Origin: an uncultured Clostridia bacterium
GTDB lineage: Bacteria > Bacillota > Clostridia > Christensenellales > UBA1242
Assembly (NCBI GenBank): GCA_934747385.1
Contig: CAKVGK010000001.1
Location: forward strand, 186,001 to 250,000
Length of the DNA: 64,000 nucleotides
Reading direction: 5' to 3'
The stretch's first letter is position 1; every line of letters starts with the position of its first letter. Positions 8,997-17,300 of this stretch are shown here, piece after piece. The translations under genes were made by a program, and so were the position numbers. The notes under the pieces were generated by a model. It was not told where the DNA came from, did no database searches, and saw nothing but the letters and a program-made list of their open reading frames with translations.

Positions 8997-10079
8997 ATGA
9001 AAAGCAAAACAATGATTTTACAATCACAAACGCAAAACAAAGCAGGGCGCGCAATTTTAACGCTAACCCAAGAAGACGATTTGTTAAAAACAAAACTCAG
9101 GCTTTACTCTTTTGCCGCGCTGGACGCCGACAGCAAAATAGGTGTTTTCCACAACAATCAGGTGTATTCCGGCAACATGTTGCTTAAAGATGGTGCGTAT
9201 GTGAGTTCTTTGGTTGGTGAATTTAATATGGATGACGATTTTTATTGCGCCATTGTAGACACAAAAAACAACAACACTCCCCTTTTGGCTGGCGGAACAT
9301 ATGGCGGCATGTATTTCAACGACACAAGCGTGATAACAAACAACTTATCTAATAATTTTAGTTCAAACAAAATCATGCCCGACGCTTACGAAACAACTTC
9401 TACTTTCGCCCAACCTCCGCACGCGAGCCAGCAAGAATGCCAAAACTCATGCGCTGACCATAATCACACATATTCAGCAAATCCTTGCATTGGCAACAAT
9501 TATGTTGTTTCCTCTAACAATCGTGAAAGCAACGAATTTACAACCAATGCAAATCCTTGCATTGGTTGTAAATATAAAGAATATTTTTATACCCAAAATC
9601 CGCTTTCTAAAGATTTTAACGAATCTTCTCCCACAAAACAAACCTCAAATGTTGTGACAGAAAATCAAGCAAAACCTGCCACAAACACAGCGTTTCAAAA
9701 GGACACACCCAAAAACGAGCAAGCGGAAAAGACTCCAACACCCCCACAATCAAACAACTCAATTTTGGAAAGTTTAATCCCTCAATTTGATTACATTTTT
9801 AAAACATTTCCAGAATGCACCGAACTCAACAACGCCATCGAAAACTCTCGCTTTGTGAAAATAACAGAGGGCAACTCCACTTTCTGCATTGGCGCAATTT
9901 ATAAGGACAATCAGCCCCAATACATTTGCTACGCAGTGCCAACCGCCTATAACGCCCCAGCCCCTCCAGAACTTGGCGAACACCACCAATGGTTGCCACT
10001 CGATCCCGCTGACCCGCTTAGCGACGGCTATCATATCGTTTTCCAAGACGCCCACGACCTAAAAATCGTCGAATTTTAA
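8997..10079 (+). CDS. Hypothetical protein with Cys-containing low-complexity middle
   Basis: 360 residues from ATG 8997; family not recognised. An N-terminal globular part (about 1-110) and a C-terminal globular part (about 240-360, Pro/Tyr-rich) flank a Ser/Asn/Thr/Cys-rich linker. The linker holds two copies of ANPCIG encoded by an exact 17-bp direct repeat (9477-9493 and 9549-9565). A TTG at 8976 extends the frame, but it lies upstream of the -10, so the ATG is preferred and the mRNA is predicted leaderless. No signal peptide, so probably cytosolic. Confidence 0.65.
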   Translation: MKSKTMILQSQTQNKAGRAILTLTQEDDLLKTKLRLYSFAALDADSKIGVFHNNQVYSGNMLLKDGAYVSSLVGEFNMDDDFYCAIVDTKNNNTPLLAGGTYGGMYFNDTSVITNNLSNNFSSNKIMPDAYETTSTFAQPPHASQQECQNSCADHNHTYSANPCIGNNYVVSSNNRESNEFTTNANPCIGCKYKEYFYTQNPLSKDFNESSPTKQTSNVVTENQAKPATNTAFQKDTPKNEQAEKTPTPPQSNNSILESLIPQFDYIFKTFPECTELNNAIENSRFVKITEGNSTFCIGAIYKDNQPQYICYAVPTAYNAPAPPELGEHHQWLPLDPADPLSDGYHIVFQDAHDLKIVEF

Positions 10080-10125
10080 CATGGTTAAAATTGTTTGTCT
10101 CTTAATAAACGACAGGAACACCCAA

Positions 10126-10310
10126 AAAAGCCAAATATCGCAGTCAATTCTTCCACTGACTGGCTTTCACACTTCAACAATCCTATTCAGTCAAAGGAGT
10201 ATATTAAGGGGGAAAGTTTGTGTCCCCCTTAATAGAAAGCGACCATACGCCCAAAAGTTGCTATTTGTATATTCTCAATATACAAATGAAATAATGGGCG
10301 AAATGGTCGC
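10126..10310. repeat. Three tandem hairpins abutting the inverted repeat
   Basis: Gene-free stretch with: a stem AAAGC..GCTTT with inner CAGTCA/TGACTG (10126-10168); TTAAGGGGGA / TCCCCCTTAA (10204-10232); and a 72-nt hairpin GCGACCAT-CGCCC ... GGGCG-ATGGTCGC (10239-10310) with inner TTTGTATATT / AATATACAAA (10264-10286). The last one ends at the base before the 71-bp inverted repeat begins. A 100-codon frame here has hairpin-driven composition and is not treated as a gene. Confidence 0.75.
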
Positions 10311-10381
10311 TTATAATGGGAATTGTGATGGTTGCTATGCTCGCTTTCGGCGGCACTTTCGCGTACTTTACTGCTACTACT
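10311..10381 (+). repeat. 71-bp inverted repeat, copy A
   Basis: Identical over 71 bases to the reverse complement of 13236-13306. It encodes the hydrophobic core of a SipW-type signal peptide (MGIVMVAMLAFGG...). Identity stops abruptly at both ends, and the repeat pair bounds a segment of 2,996 bp including both copies. Confidence 0.95.
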
Positions 10382-10936
10382 GAGAACAAGGGTTTGACCG
10401 GAATTAAGACTGCAACAATTCAATTGGGTGCAAATGCAGTTGCTGACGCAATCACAACAAAAGTTCAATCTGGTTCAAAACTTGCATCTGGAGTAACAGT
10501 TACAAACAAATCAAATGTTGAATCATACATTTTCATTAAATTTGATGTTACATTAAGTGGTGCTGGTATTGATGAAACATTTAATACAGCACATAAAAAG
10601 GCTGATAAGGATGCAGTTACTGCAGATGGCGACTACTGTCTTTTGATTGAAGATTTAAACACAGCAGCAACAGAAACCACAGATAAATGGACGGCTTTAA
10701 CTGGACATGCTGGTGTATATTACACCGTTGCTGCAGCCACAGAGACTGACAAAATTCTTGACGTTTGTGGCGCTATCACTTTCTATGGTAAAAGTGAAAG
10801 TAATGGCGATACTGCAGGCTCTTTGATGAACAAAGACGTAACTGTAACTATTGCTACACGTGCTATTCAAAAACTTAGTGAAACTACTGGTGACTTGACA
10901 GCTGCTGATGCATTTGCTCAAGTAAACTTTGGTTAA
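10316..10936 (+). pseudogene. Silent SipW-type (TasA/camelysin-like) surface protein gene, 5' truncated
   Basis: Open frame of 206 codons homologous to the gene at 12696-13355: same signal-peptide core (MGIVMVAMLAFGGTFAYFTATT), same C-terminal pattern (IQK ... AYAQ / AFAQ), different body. The Lys-rich signal N-terminus is missing, the first ATG (10316) lies inside the inverted repeat, and no ribosome site precedes it; upstream is a hairpin. As it stands it is probably unexpressed. Recombination across the inverted repeat would join it in frame to the intact start of the other copy, so it is better seen as a storage cassette than as decay. Mature domain would be a secreted beta-sandwich. Confidence 0.75.
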
Positions 10937-10946
10937 ACACAAAACT

Positions 10947-10974
10947 AAAAAAACACGCATTAGCGTGTTTTTTT
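10947..10974 (+). terminator. Terminator of silent cassette, shared with DUF4062 gene
   Basis: AAAAAACACGC / GCGTGTTTTTT with ATTA loop. The same sequence in inverted orientation follows the second SipW-type gene (12658-12684). The DUF4062 stop lies 5 nt away on the other strand, so it likely ends both. Confidence 0.88.
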
Positions 10975-10978
10975 ATTG

Positions 10979-12460
10979 CTACAATGTGATTGAGCCCTTT
11001 ATTTTGTTTGGAATTGATTTTGAAGTAATAGAATATTCAATTTTATCAATTGGTTTTTTAAACAACAATTTTCCGCAAATATATCTTTTATTATATTGAC
11101 GAAGTTCTTTCATTTTCAATTTGATAAATATTTTATTGTCAACAACTTTCATCTGATAATTGTAAAGTTTTTGCAGTGAGCCTTTAAATGTCGGAATAGC
11201 ATGTATTTCACCCGCAGGTTCTGGGGAAATCAAATCTTCAACGTCAAAATTCCTTTTTGGCTTTAAAAGACCAATTGTAGTGGTTGAAATAGATTTTTCA
11301 GTTAGCTCATTCTTAAAAGTAAGTTTGCGCGCATCGAAAAATTTTTGTTTGTCAAATGATAATTCAATTTCAATGTCTTCACAAAATTTTTTGCAATCGT
11401 TATCTAAAACCAATGTTAAAGAAGATTTATTTTTTAGCAAATTGAAAAAGTCAACAGTCCCATTGTATTCAATAAGTTCAACGTACATGTCCCAAGCCAA
11501 ATTTGCTTTTTCCTTTTCAATAACTGAACCCTCTGTTTCGGTGTTTCCATAAAATTTTTTAACTAATTTTGCATTACCAAAATCGTAAAAATCGGGTGCC
11601 AGTAAATTATGATTTTTAATTGCAAAATTTGAAATTATGATTTTTTGATTTTTATCAAATTCAAATTTTTCAGCTTCGAGATATAAAGAACTTTTTTTAA
11701 AATTTTTGAAAATTTTAAATTCTTCCGATTTTTCTTCTTCATTAATATGTATTGAATTGATTTTTTGTATTTTATTACATATAGATTTTTTTAACAGATT
11801 CATTTTATCAACTATTGGTTTCAAATCTAATTTTTCAAAAACAATATTTTCGTTTACTTCATTTTTTGCAAAAGATTTGAGTGAAATAATGTTTAGCTTT
11901 TCCTCATTCTCCTTTGCAATTTTTCTTTTTTCAAAGTGTTTTTCTGCAAATTCGTCGGCAAGCAATTTTAAATCTTTTTTTAATAACTTTTCAAGTTCTT
12001 CAGCTGAGTTGAATGTTTCATACAAGCCTTCAATTGTTTTTTTGTATTCTTTCAATTTTGCTAATTGTTCTGGATCTATGTCTTGTAAATTTACAGTCTT
12101 CCCCTCTGCAAAATAAACCATAGCAGTTCCGCCTTTTTCAGAGATTTTTTTAATTTCTTCAATTGTTCCGGACAAATCTCTCTTTGTTTTTGTTCCTATT
12201 TTTCCTCCAAAAACCGCAATGCAATGCTCGCAATTGTCAACCAATTGTTCATTAATTTCGTCCTGCGCAGACTTGCCCATGTTAGGGTGTGTATCAGTTT
12301 TCCAATGTCTTAAGTTAAAGAATACTTTAATCCTTGAATTTGATTGTTTACTGTTATTAAACTCGTCAATTGCATGTTTAACATTTTCATAATATTCATA
12401 AACGTCACTTGGAGATGACATTAATATATCGCAACTTATTGTAGAAAATTCTTGTATCAC
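10979..12460 (-). CDS. DUF4062 (TIR-like) domain protein, possible defence effector
   Basis: 493 residues. The N-terminal domain (about 5-160) has the DUF4062 layout: ILMSSPSDV, a Trp-containing WKTDTHPNMG, AQDEINEQLVDNCEHCI, FGGKIGTKT, SGTIEEI, then MVYF. Such domains are TIR-like and occur in NLR-like and antiphage proteins. The C-terminal 300 residues are not recognised. The frame can begin at 12484, but that ATG is inside the -10; GTG 12460, 9 nt after AAAGGAG, is chosen. Own promoter. It lies inside the putative invertible segment. Composition is more AT-rich than its neighbours. The defence role is inference. Confidence 0.7.
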   Translation of the reverse strand: MIQEFSTISCDILMSSPSDVYEYYENVKHAIDEFNNSKQSNSRIKVFFNLRHWKTDTHPNMGKSAQDEINEQLVDNCEHCIAVFGGKIGTKTKRDLSGTIEEIKKISEKGGTAMVYFAEGKTVNLQDIDPEQLAKLKEYKKTIEGLYETFNSAEELEKLLKKDLKLLADEFAEKHFEKRKIAKENEEKLNIISLKSFAKNEVNENIVFEKLDLKPIVDKMNLLKKSICNKIQKINSIHINEEEKSEEFKIFKNFKKSSLYLEAEKFEFDKNQKIIISNFAIKNHNLLAPDFYDFGNAKLVKKFYGNTETEGSVIEKEKANLAWDMYVELIEYNGTVDFFNLLKNKSSLTLVLDNDCKKFCEDIEIELSFDKQKFFDARKLTFKNELTEKSISTTTIGLLKPKRNFDVEDLISPEPAGEIHAIPTFKGSLQKLYNYQMKVVDNKIFIKLKMKELRQYNKRYICGKLLFKKPIDKIEYSITSKSIPNKIKGSITL

Positions 12461-12482
12461 TAATCCTGTCTCCTTTGTGGGC

Positions 12483-12511
12483 ATTATACTACATGTTTAA
12501 TGCTTTATCAA
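12483..12511 (-). promoter_or_regulatory. Promoter of the DUF4062 gene
   Basis: TTGATA (12506-12511), 17-nt spacer, TATAAT (12483-12488), minus strand. The -10 contains the first in-frame ATG, which rules that codon out as start. Confidence 0.75.
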
Positions 12512-12608
12512 TAAATTTTACCAAAAATTTACAATAAACACCACAAAACACCACTTTTTTCTTCCCCATGTTATATAGAGGGATGGCCTTATAAATATAT
12601 TAATATAA

Positions 12609-12634
12609 AGAACAGCAAATTAATTTGCTGTTCT
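12609..12634. repeat. 26-bp perfect palindrome
   Basis: AGAACAGCAAA / TTTGCTGTTCT around TTAA, flanked by further pairing AT tracts (about 12592-12650). It follows the terminator of the SipW-type gene and precedes the DUF4062 promoter; could be a second terminator or a protein site. Confidence 0.7.
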
Positions 12635-12657
12635 AATATATAATATATAGGGTTAAG

Positions 12658-12684
12658 AAAAAAACACGCTAATGCGTGTTTTTT
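12658..12684 (-). terminator. Terminator of expressed SipW-type gene
   Basis: Inverted copy of the terminator at 10947-10974 (AAAAAACACGC / GCGTGTTTTTT), 12 nt past the stop at 12696. Confidence 0.88.
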
Positions 12685-12695
12685 CTAAATAAGAA

Positions 12696-13355
12696 CTATT
12701 TGCTTAAAGCTGTTTGAGCATAAGCTGTAGCAACTTCTGTAAGACCATTCTTTTGGATTGATTCTGCTTTTACAGATACAGAAATTTCAGCACCTTCAAT
12801 AGCAACATTAGATGTTGTACCACCATTTGCGGTACCATCTTCAGTTGCACCTTCGTGAATATTTGCAGTTGCATCAAAAATAATAGAATCGCAGAAAAGC
12901 AAATCTGCGGTTGCATTAGCAGCCACTTCAATATAATAAACTGCTACGCCGTTTGCGTCATCTGAAACAGCATCAAGTTTTGTCCATTTTGCCTTACCTT
13001 CTGCTGAGTCAGCGGTGTTGATTCCTGCAACAACAGTACATTCACCAGCCGCTGGTTTTGTAATAGTGATTTTTACAAACACCCAAGAAGCAGCTGTTGT
13101 TCCTGTAGGATTGTAAGAAATTGAACCACTTGCAAGAAGATTCTCTTTTGGCATAACTGTGCTAACGAAAGTAGCTTCACCAGCACTTTTCAAGACGATT
13201 TTACCTGTTGTAATTTTGTCAGCTTTTGCTTCTTTAGTAGTAGCAGTAAAGTACGCGAAAGTGCCGCCGAAAGCGAGCATAGCAACCATCACAATTCCCA
13301 TTATAATGATTGCAAATGTTGACTTTGTCATCTTTTTAGATTTCATTTTTGTCAT
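12696..13355 (-). CDS. SipW-dependent-type secreted protein (TasA/camelysin-like)
   Basis: 219 residues. The signal peptide is of the type cut by SipW-like peptidases: Lys-rich start (MTKMKSKK), hydrophobic core 12-34, then GTFAYFTATT. The mature part is Ala/Thr/Val-rich, predicted beta-sandwich, with features such as WVFVKITIT and VYYIEV shared with the silent copy. In Bacillus such proteins form biofilm fibres; here a surface fibre or coat subunit is inferred. AAAGGGG precedes the ATG by 9 nt. The first 17 codons lie outside the 71-bp repeat, so inversion would exchange the body while keeping this start. No sipW gene in the window. Confidence 0.85.
   Translation of the reverse strand: MTKMKSKKMTKSTFAIIIMGIVMVAMLAFGGTFAYFTATTKEAKADKITTGKIVLKSAGEATFVSTVMPKENLLASGSISYNPTGTTAASWVFVKITITKPAAGECTVVAGINTADSAEGKAKWTKLDAVSDDANGVAVYYIEVAANATADLLFCDSIIFDATANIHEGATEDGTANGGTTSNVAIEGAEISVSVKAESIQKNGLTEVATAYAQTALSK
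13236..13306 (-). repeat. 71-bp inverted repeat, copy B
   Basis: Reverse complement identical to 10311-10381, lying within the signal-peptide codons of the expressed gene. Confidence 0.95.
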
Positions 13356-13395
13356 TTTTATTTTTCCCCTTTAAAATTTTAAAAATAAGTATTTT

Positions 13396-13700
13396 GCTTT
13401 GCGTAAACAAAGCGGTGTTAAATTGGTTTATGTTTCGACCATAATGCAATTTAACACATGGCAATTTAAGTGTTGCCAACTTTACTTTTGGCTGATGCCA
13501 AAAGTGTTCCCTAAATGCTTGGATGTCGATCAAATGATTATCATTTGTTACATACTAAGCAATTTGAAACTATGTTTTTTTCGCACCTAGTGTGTACAAT
13601 TTAAGTGCGAAAAGTTTGTATCGCTACAAACAAATTTGCAAATTTACTTGTAGAGGGTCAACCCCCTAACAATATTGGCATGATTTCACACCAATTTTGC
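13396..13700. repeat. Tandem hairpin array upstream of expressed SipW-type gene
   Basis: No gene. Successive perfect stems: GCTTTG/CAAAGC (13396-13413); GTGTTAAATTG/CAATTTAACAC (13415-13457, 11 bp); GGCAA/TTGCC (13460-13477); ACTTTTGGC/GCCAAAAGT (13484-13505); CAAATGA/TCATTTG (13531-13547); TTTTCGCAC/GTGCGAAAA (13578-13613); GTTTGTA/TACAAAC (13614-13631); AGGG/CCCT (about 13653-13667); ATTGG/CCAAT (13674-13695). Sequences differ from one stem to the next, so it is not a simple repeat. The transcript leader of the expressed gene would pass through part of it. Confidence 0.7.
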
Positions 13701-13886
13701 CTGTTGCATTTAAAGTTCAATTAAAACCAAAATGCGTTTTGAAAGCATTAATAAAGTTTGAATAAATACAAACATTAAAATACTTTTTCAAAGTATGTTT
13801 AATCGACATCACATACTTATACTTTGAGTTTATACCAAACGAGGGGTGATAGTCAAACAAAAATTGACACATTTTAACAAAAAAGT

Positions 13887-13931
13887 AAAAAAACTGGCAC
13901 TCTCTTTAAAATTAGATTGCCAGTTTTTTTT
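13887..13931 (-). terminator. Terminator, probably of the giant gene
   Basis: AAAAAAACTGGC / GCCAGTTTTTTTT stem with a 20-nt loop. It is the first T-tracted hairpin downstream of the stop at 14346, though more than 400 nt away; usable on both strands. Confidence 0.6.
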
Positions 13932-14345
13932 AAACGTTATCAACTCATGTGATTGACAACAAAGCAACACACTCAGTTCACCACACCACCGCACAAGATT
14001 ATAGTTGCAACATAAACAATCCTTATATTCTTGTGTTCCCTACGGAGTCCCCAATAAACTTGTGTTTTTGGAGCGGTTGATGGGAAAGGTTGTTAAAACG
14101 CTTGTGTTTTAACAAAGGGTAGTTTACTTATGTTCTCTTTTACGTTTTGTTTTATAATAAGGTTTTTATTATAACTACCCTTTGGTGTGTGAGCAATGCT
14201 CGCACACCAACCTTCCCCTCGCAAGGGGACACTAGAACAAGGACGAATTATAAACACCTAACCCAGGGGACACGGGACATAGGAATTATTAAACACCAAC
14301 TCATATCAAAGGGTAGTTTTTTAAAATTCGAGTGAATCTTTTTAA
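13932..14345. other. Gene-free stretch with further hairpins
   Basis: Contains GTTAAAAC/GTTTTAAC (14092-14113); CAAAGGGTAGTT/AACTACCCTTTG (14113-14184) enclosing TTATAATAA/TTATTATAA; GGTGTG-GAGC/GCTC-CACACC (14184-14208); CCCCT/AGGGG (14215-14228). A third copy of CAAAGGGTAGTT is at 14308-14319. No coding signal seen; it would be the 3' untranslated part of the giant gene. Confidence 0.6.
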
Positions 14346-17300
14346 TTAACTAACTTTAATCAATTTGATTGCTGTGTAAATTAAGGTCAAGTTGCAATTT
14401 CCAACGCCAACAAAATTGAATTGAATTGAGTTGTTTGAAGCAACAAGTTCAAAGGAATATGAGAATGTTTGTCCGTCCAACTCAACTTTGAGAGTAATCA
14501 CATTTCCGTTTTGGCTGACAACAATGCCAGAAGAAACTGCCTGATTATTTTTGTCCTTAACTTGGAAGCGTTCAATTAAATTTTCGGTTGAGGCAAAGTC
14601 AACGTCAAAAGTGAAAGATAAATTTTCATCTTTAAACGCGATTTGTGTCAATTGTTTTTTATTGTCGCCTTCACCATCGGTGTTTTTAAATGAAACTTGG
14701 GTTTGAGAGTTATATTCAAACCTTGTGCCGTCAATAAGCGAACTGCCAGTTACGGACGCATTGATTAAGTTGCCTGTTGTTAATGTTTGAGGGTTGTTTG
14801 TGTTAAGTTCAACAATATCATCAAACAATTTTTCTTCAACTGCCAAAGCGAATGTGTTTTTAACAATTTTTGCTTTGAGGGCAATGTTATCAAACAAATA
14901 AATGTTTTCATCAATTGTTCCGCCACTGAATGATTTTACACCATAAACTTCAATTGTAAATTTGTCCGCATTTACAGAAGAAATTTTCAAGTTAAGGTAT
15001 TGGTCTTCATACTCATAGCCGCTGGTGTAAGTGTTTTCAGCGGTGAGCGTCATCAACTCGTCCTTAACTTTGATTTCGGTCAAATACTCTGCACCCGCTT
15101 CAAATTCCACACTTAAAGTGTATTTTAACTTGCTTTTTACGCCAAGGGTTAAAGTTTTCGCTCCGTCCACATAGTCGCCAGCCAAATTGTTAAGCATTTC
15201 TTGTGTGATTGTTAAAGAACTGCCCTCAATTCCGTGTTCGCCGTACTTATCTTCATAGAAGTAATAATCCAATTCTTCATTAGGAAGACTTGTTCTACTA
15301 TAAAGGTTAATAACGTCATTCAGGCTTGCATTTGAAATCACAAGTTTATTGTTTTTCCACACTGCTTGCACACCATTGAATGAATATGAATAATTGTTGT
15401 TATTACGCGCAGTGAGAATCATTTGAGTTTCAATTGTAACCTTTTGGAAAACAACCGAATATTCGCCCATTATTGATTTGACGAATGTGTCTTCGTCCAT
15501 GTCTTGAGGTTTAATACCATTTGTTATGGTTATAACGTTGCCCGAAAGCGTGTATTTTGCGTCAACGCTGCCATCACCTTTCTTAACACCAACATAGCGA
15601 TATCCTGCAGGGATTTCTCCAAGCCTGATTGCAACAGCATAGCCTTCCATGAATATGCCTTCTCTGCCGCGTTCAATGCCATTAATCCACAAAGTTGCAA
15701 AAGATTTCATTAGAGTTGTGTCCTCTGTGTGGAACCTTGCTCCGTTAGAACTATCTGCAACAACCTTTATGCTTACTGAACCTGTCTGTTTATGAGTTAT
15801 GTCAATGTTAATATCAACTTTTCCAAACTCATAATCAGCATTTGTAACATATACGTCGTTATCAGCATTTAAACGTCCAGTTTCGCCATTAACCAAAATT
15901 GACACTTGATAATCAAAGCTAATAGAATATTCTATGTGAATTCTATCGTTTGTAACAACAAATCCTGTTTTTGGTGTGTTTTCAAAACCGTTGAGGTTTC
16001 CTCGAACAATTGTCAAAGCATAGTTGTTGAAATACTTTTTGGCTTCTGCCTCGGTTATCGCACTGCCGTTTGAGGTGTAATTAACTGCCAAGTTCAATTC
16101 TTTTGGCGCGAATTTTGCAATAATAATTTCATCATTCTCTGCTTTGAATGGGTTACTGCCCAAATCAGTTTCGCCGCTTTCACCCATATAGAAGTTAACG
16201 CCTGTGTAATAGCGGTTATTGTATGTTGCTGAAATGGTGTTTTCAAGCCCTTTGTGTGTGAATGCTGTTATATATTGCTCGCCGCTATGATTTGCGTTTG
16301 CAGTCAAAGTGAATTCGTTTGATTTGCCATTTTTAAGAGTCAATGTTCTTGTTGAGCAATTGGTGTCGTTAACCCCAACAGCAATCTGCAATTGAATTTC
16401 ATAAATCGGAGTAACCGACATTGCAAAGTAAATTGTGCGGTTGTCTTTTGGCAGAATGCTGCCAGCAGGTACACCATTAACTAAGTAATATAAGAAGAAT
16501 GAACCTGTGGTTTGATTTTCTTTACCATAATAAATTGATGAAGAGAAGTTATAAGTCTGCACTGGTTTTGTTTTAAGCAAGAACTCATACTCTGTTGGCA
16601 TTTTTGGCAAATACTGATATGCTTCCGCCCATGCGCCAAAATCCACACCTCGGCTTGGATTATATGCCCAACTCTTCATGATTGCATATTTTGCACCATT
16701 GAAATTGTAATAATAGCCAAGCCCTTCCAAATAAGAATCAGTTAAAGTCCAATTAATTGAAGTTGTTTCCAATGTCCAATTGCTTAAAATGTCCGCATTA
16801 TCAACTAAAAGTTTATTGCTATCGCCCTCGTCGATTACTTTGTACTTAACGTCGAATGTAAGGTAGCAGGTGTTAACGGTCAGATCACCAATAAATTGAC
16901 TGGTTTCGCCCGCGTTGTATTCCACGTTAAAAGGAATGTTAAAGCCAAAGTAATAGTTAGCCCTCAGCCACGCACCCTTTTTCGAAGAGCTCAAATCAAT
17001 GGTGTAAGTTTGCTCGCTTTCTTTGCCAGCGTATTTTTGCATATTTTTTGTTGTTCCATTGTTTGTTAAGTCAAAGGCATTTTCTTTAAGCCCGAAACCT
17101 GCATATGCCCAATATTGAATTTTGAATGTTTGCCCACGCTTGAATGTGTTTGTTATTTTTTCATATACGCCACTAGCGTTATTTGTTTCATTTCCGCCTG
17201 AAATTCTTAAGTTGCCTGCATTTTGGTTTGTCATTTCAATCGACATGCTGTAAATAATAGGTTCAAACAAAACGTCCAAATTAATTTTATCATTAGCCTT

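Noticed and set aside
10081..10383. 100-codon plus frame before the silent SipW-type cassette
   Set aside because: It runs through three hairpins and the inverted repeat in the wrong frame; no ribosome site and no protein-like composition.
13396..14345. CRISPR array or integron attC sites
   Set aside because: Hairpins have unrelated sequences and irregular spacing, with no constant repeat or GTTRRRY/RYYYAAC core; no cas or integrase gene.
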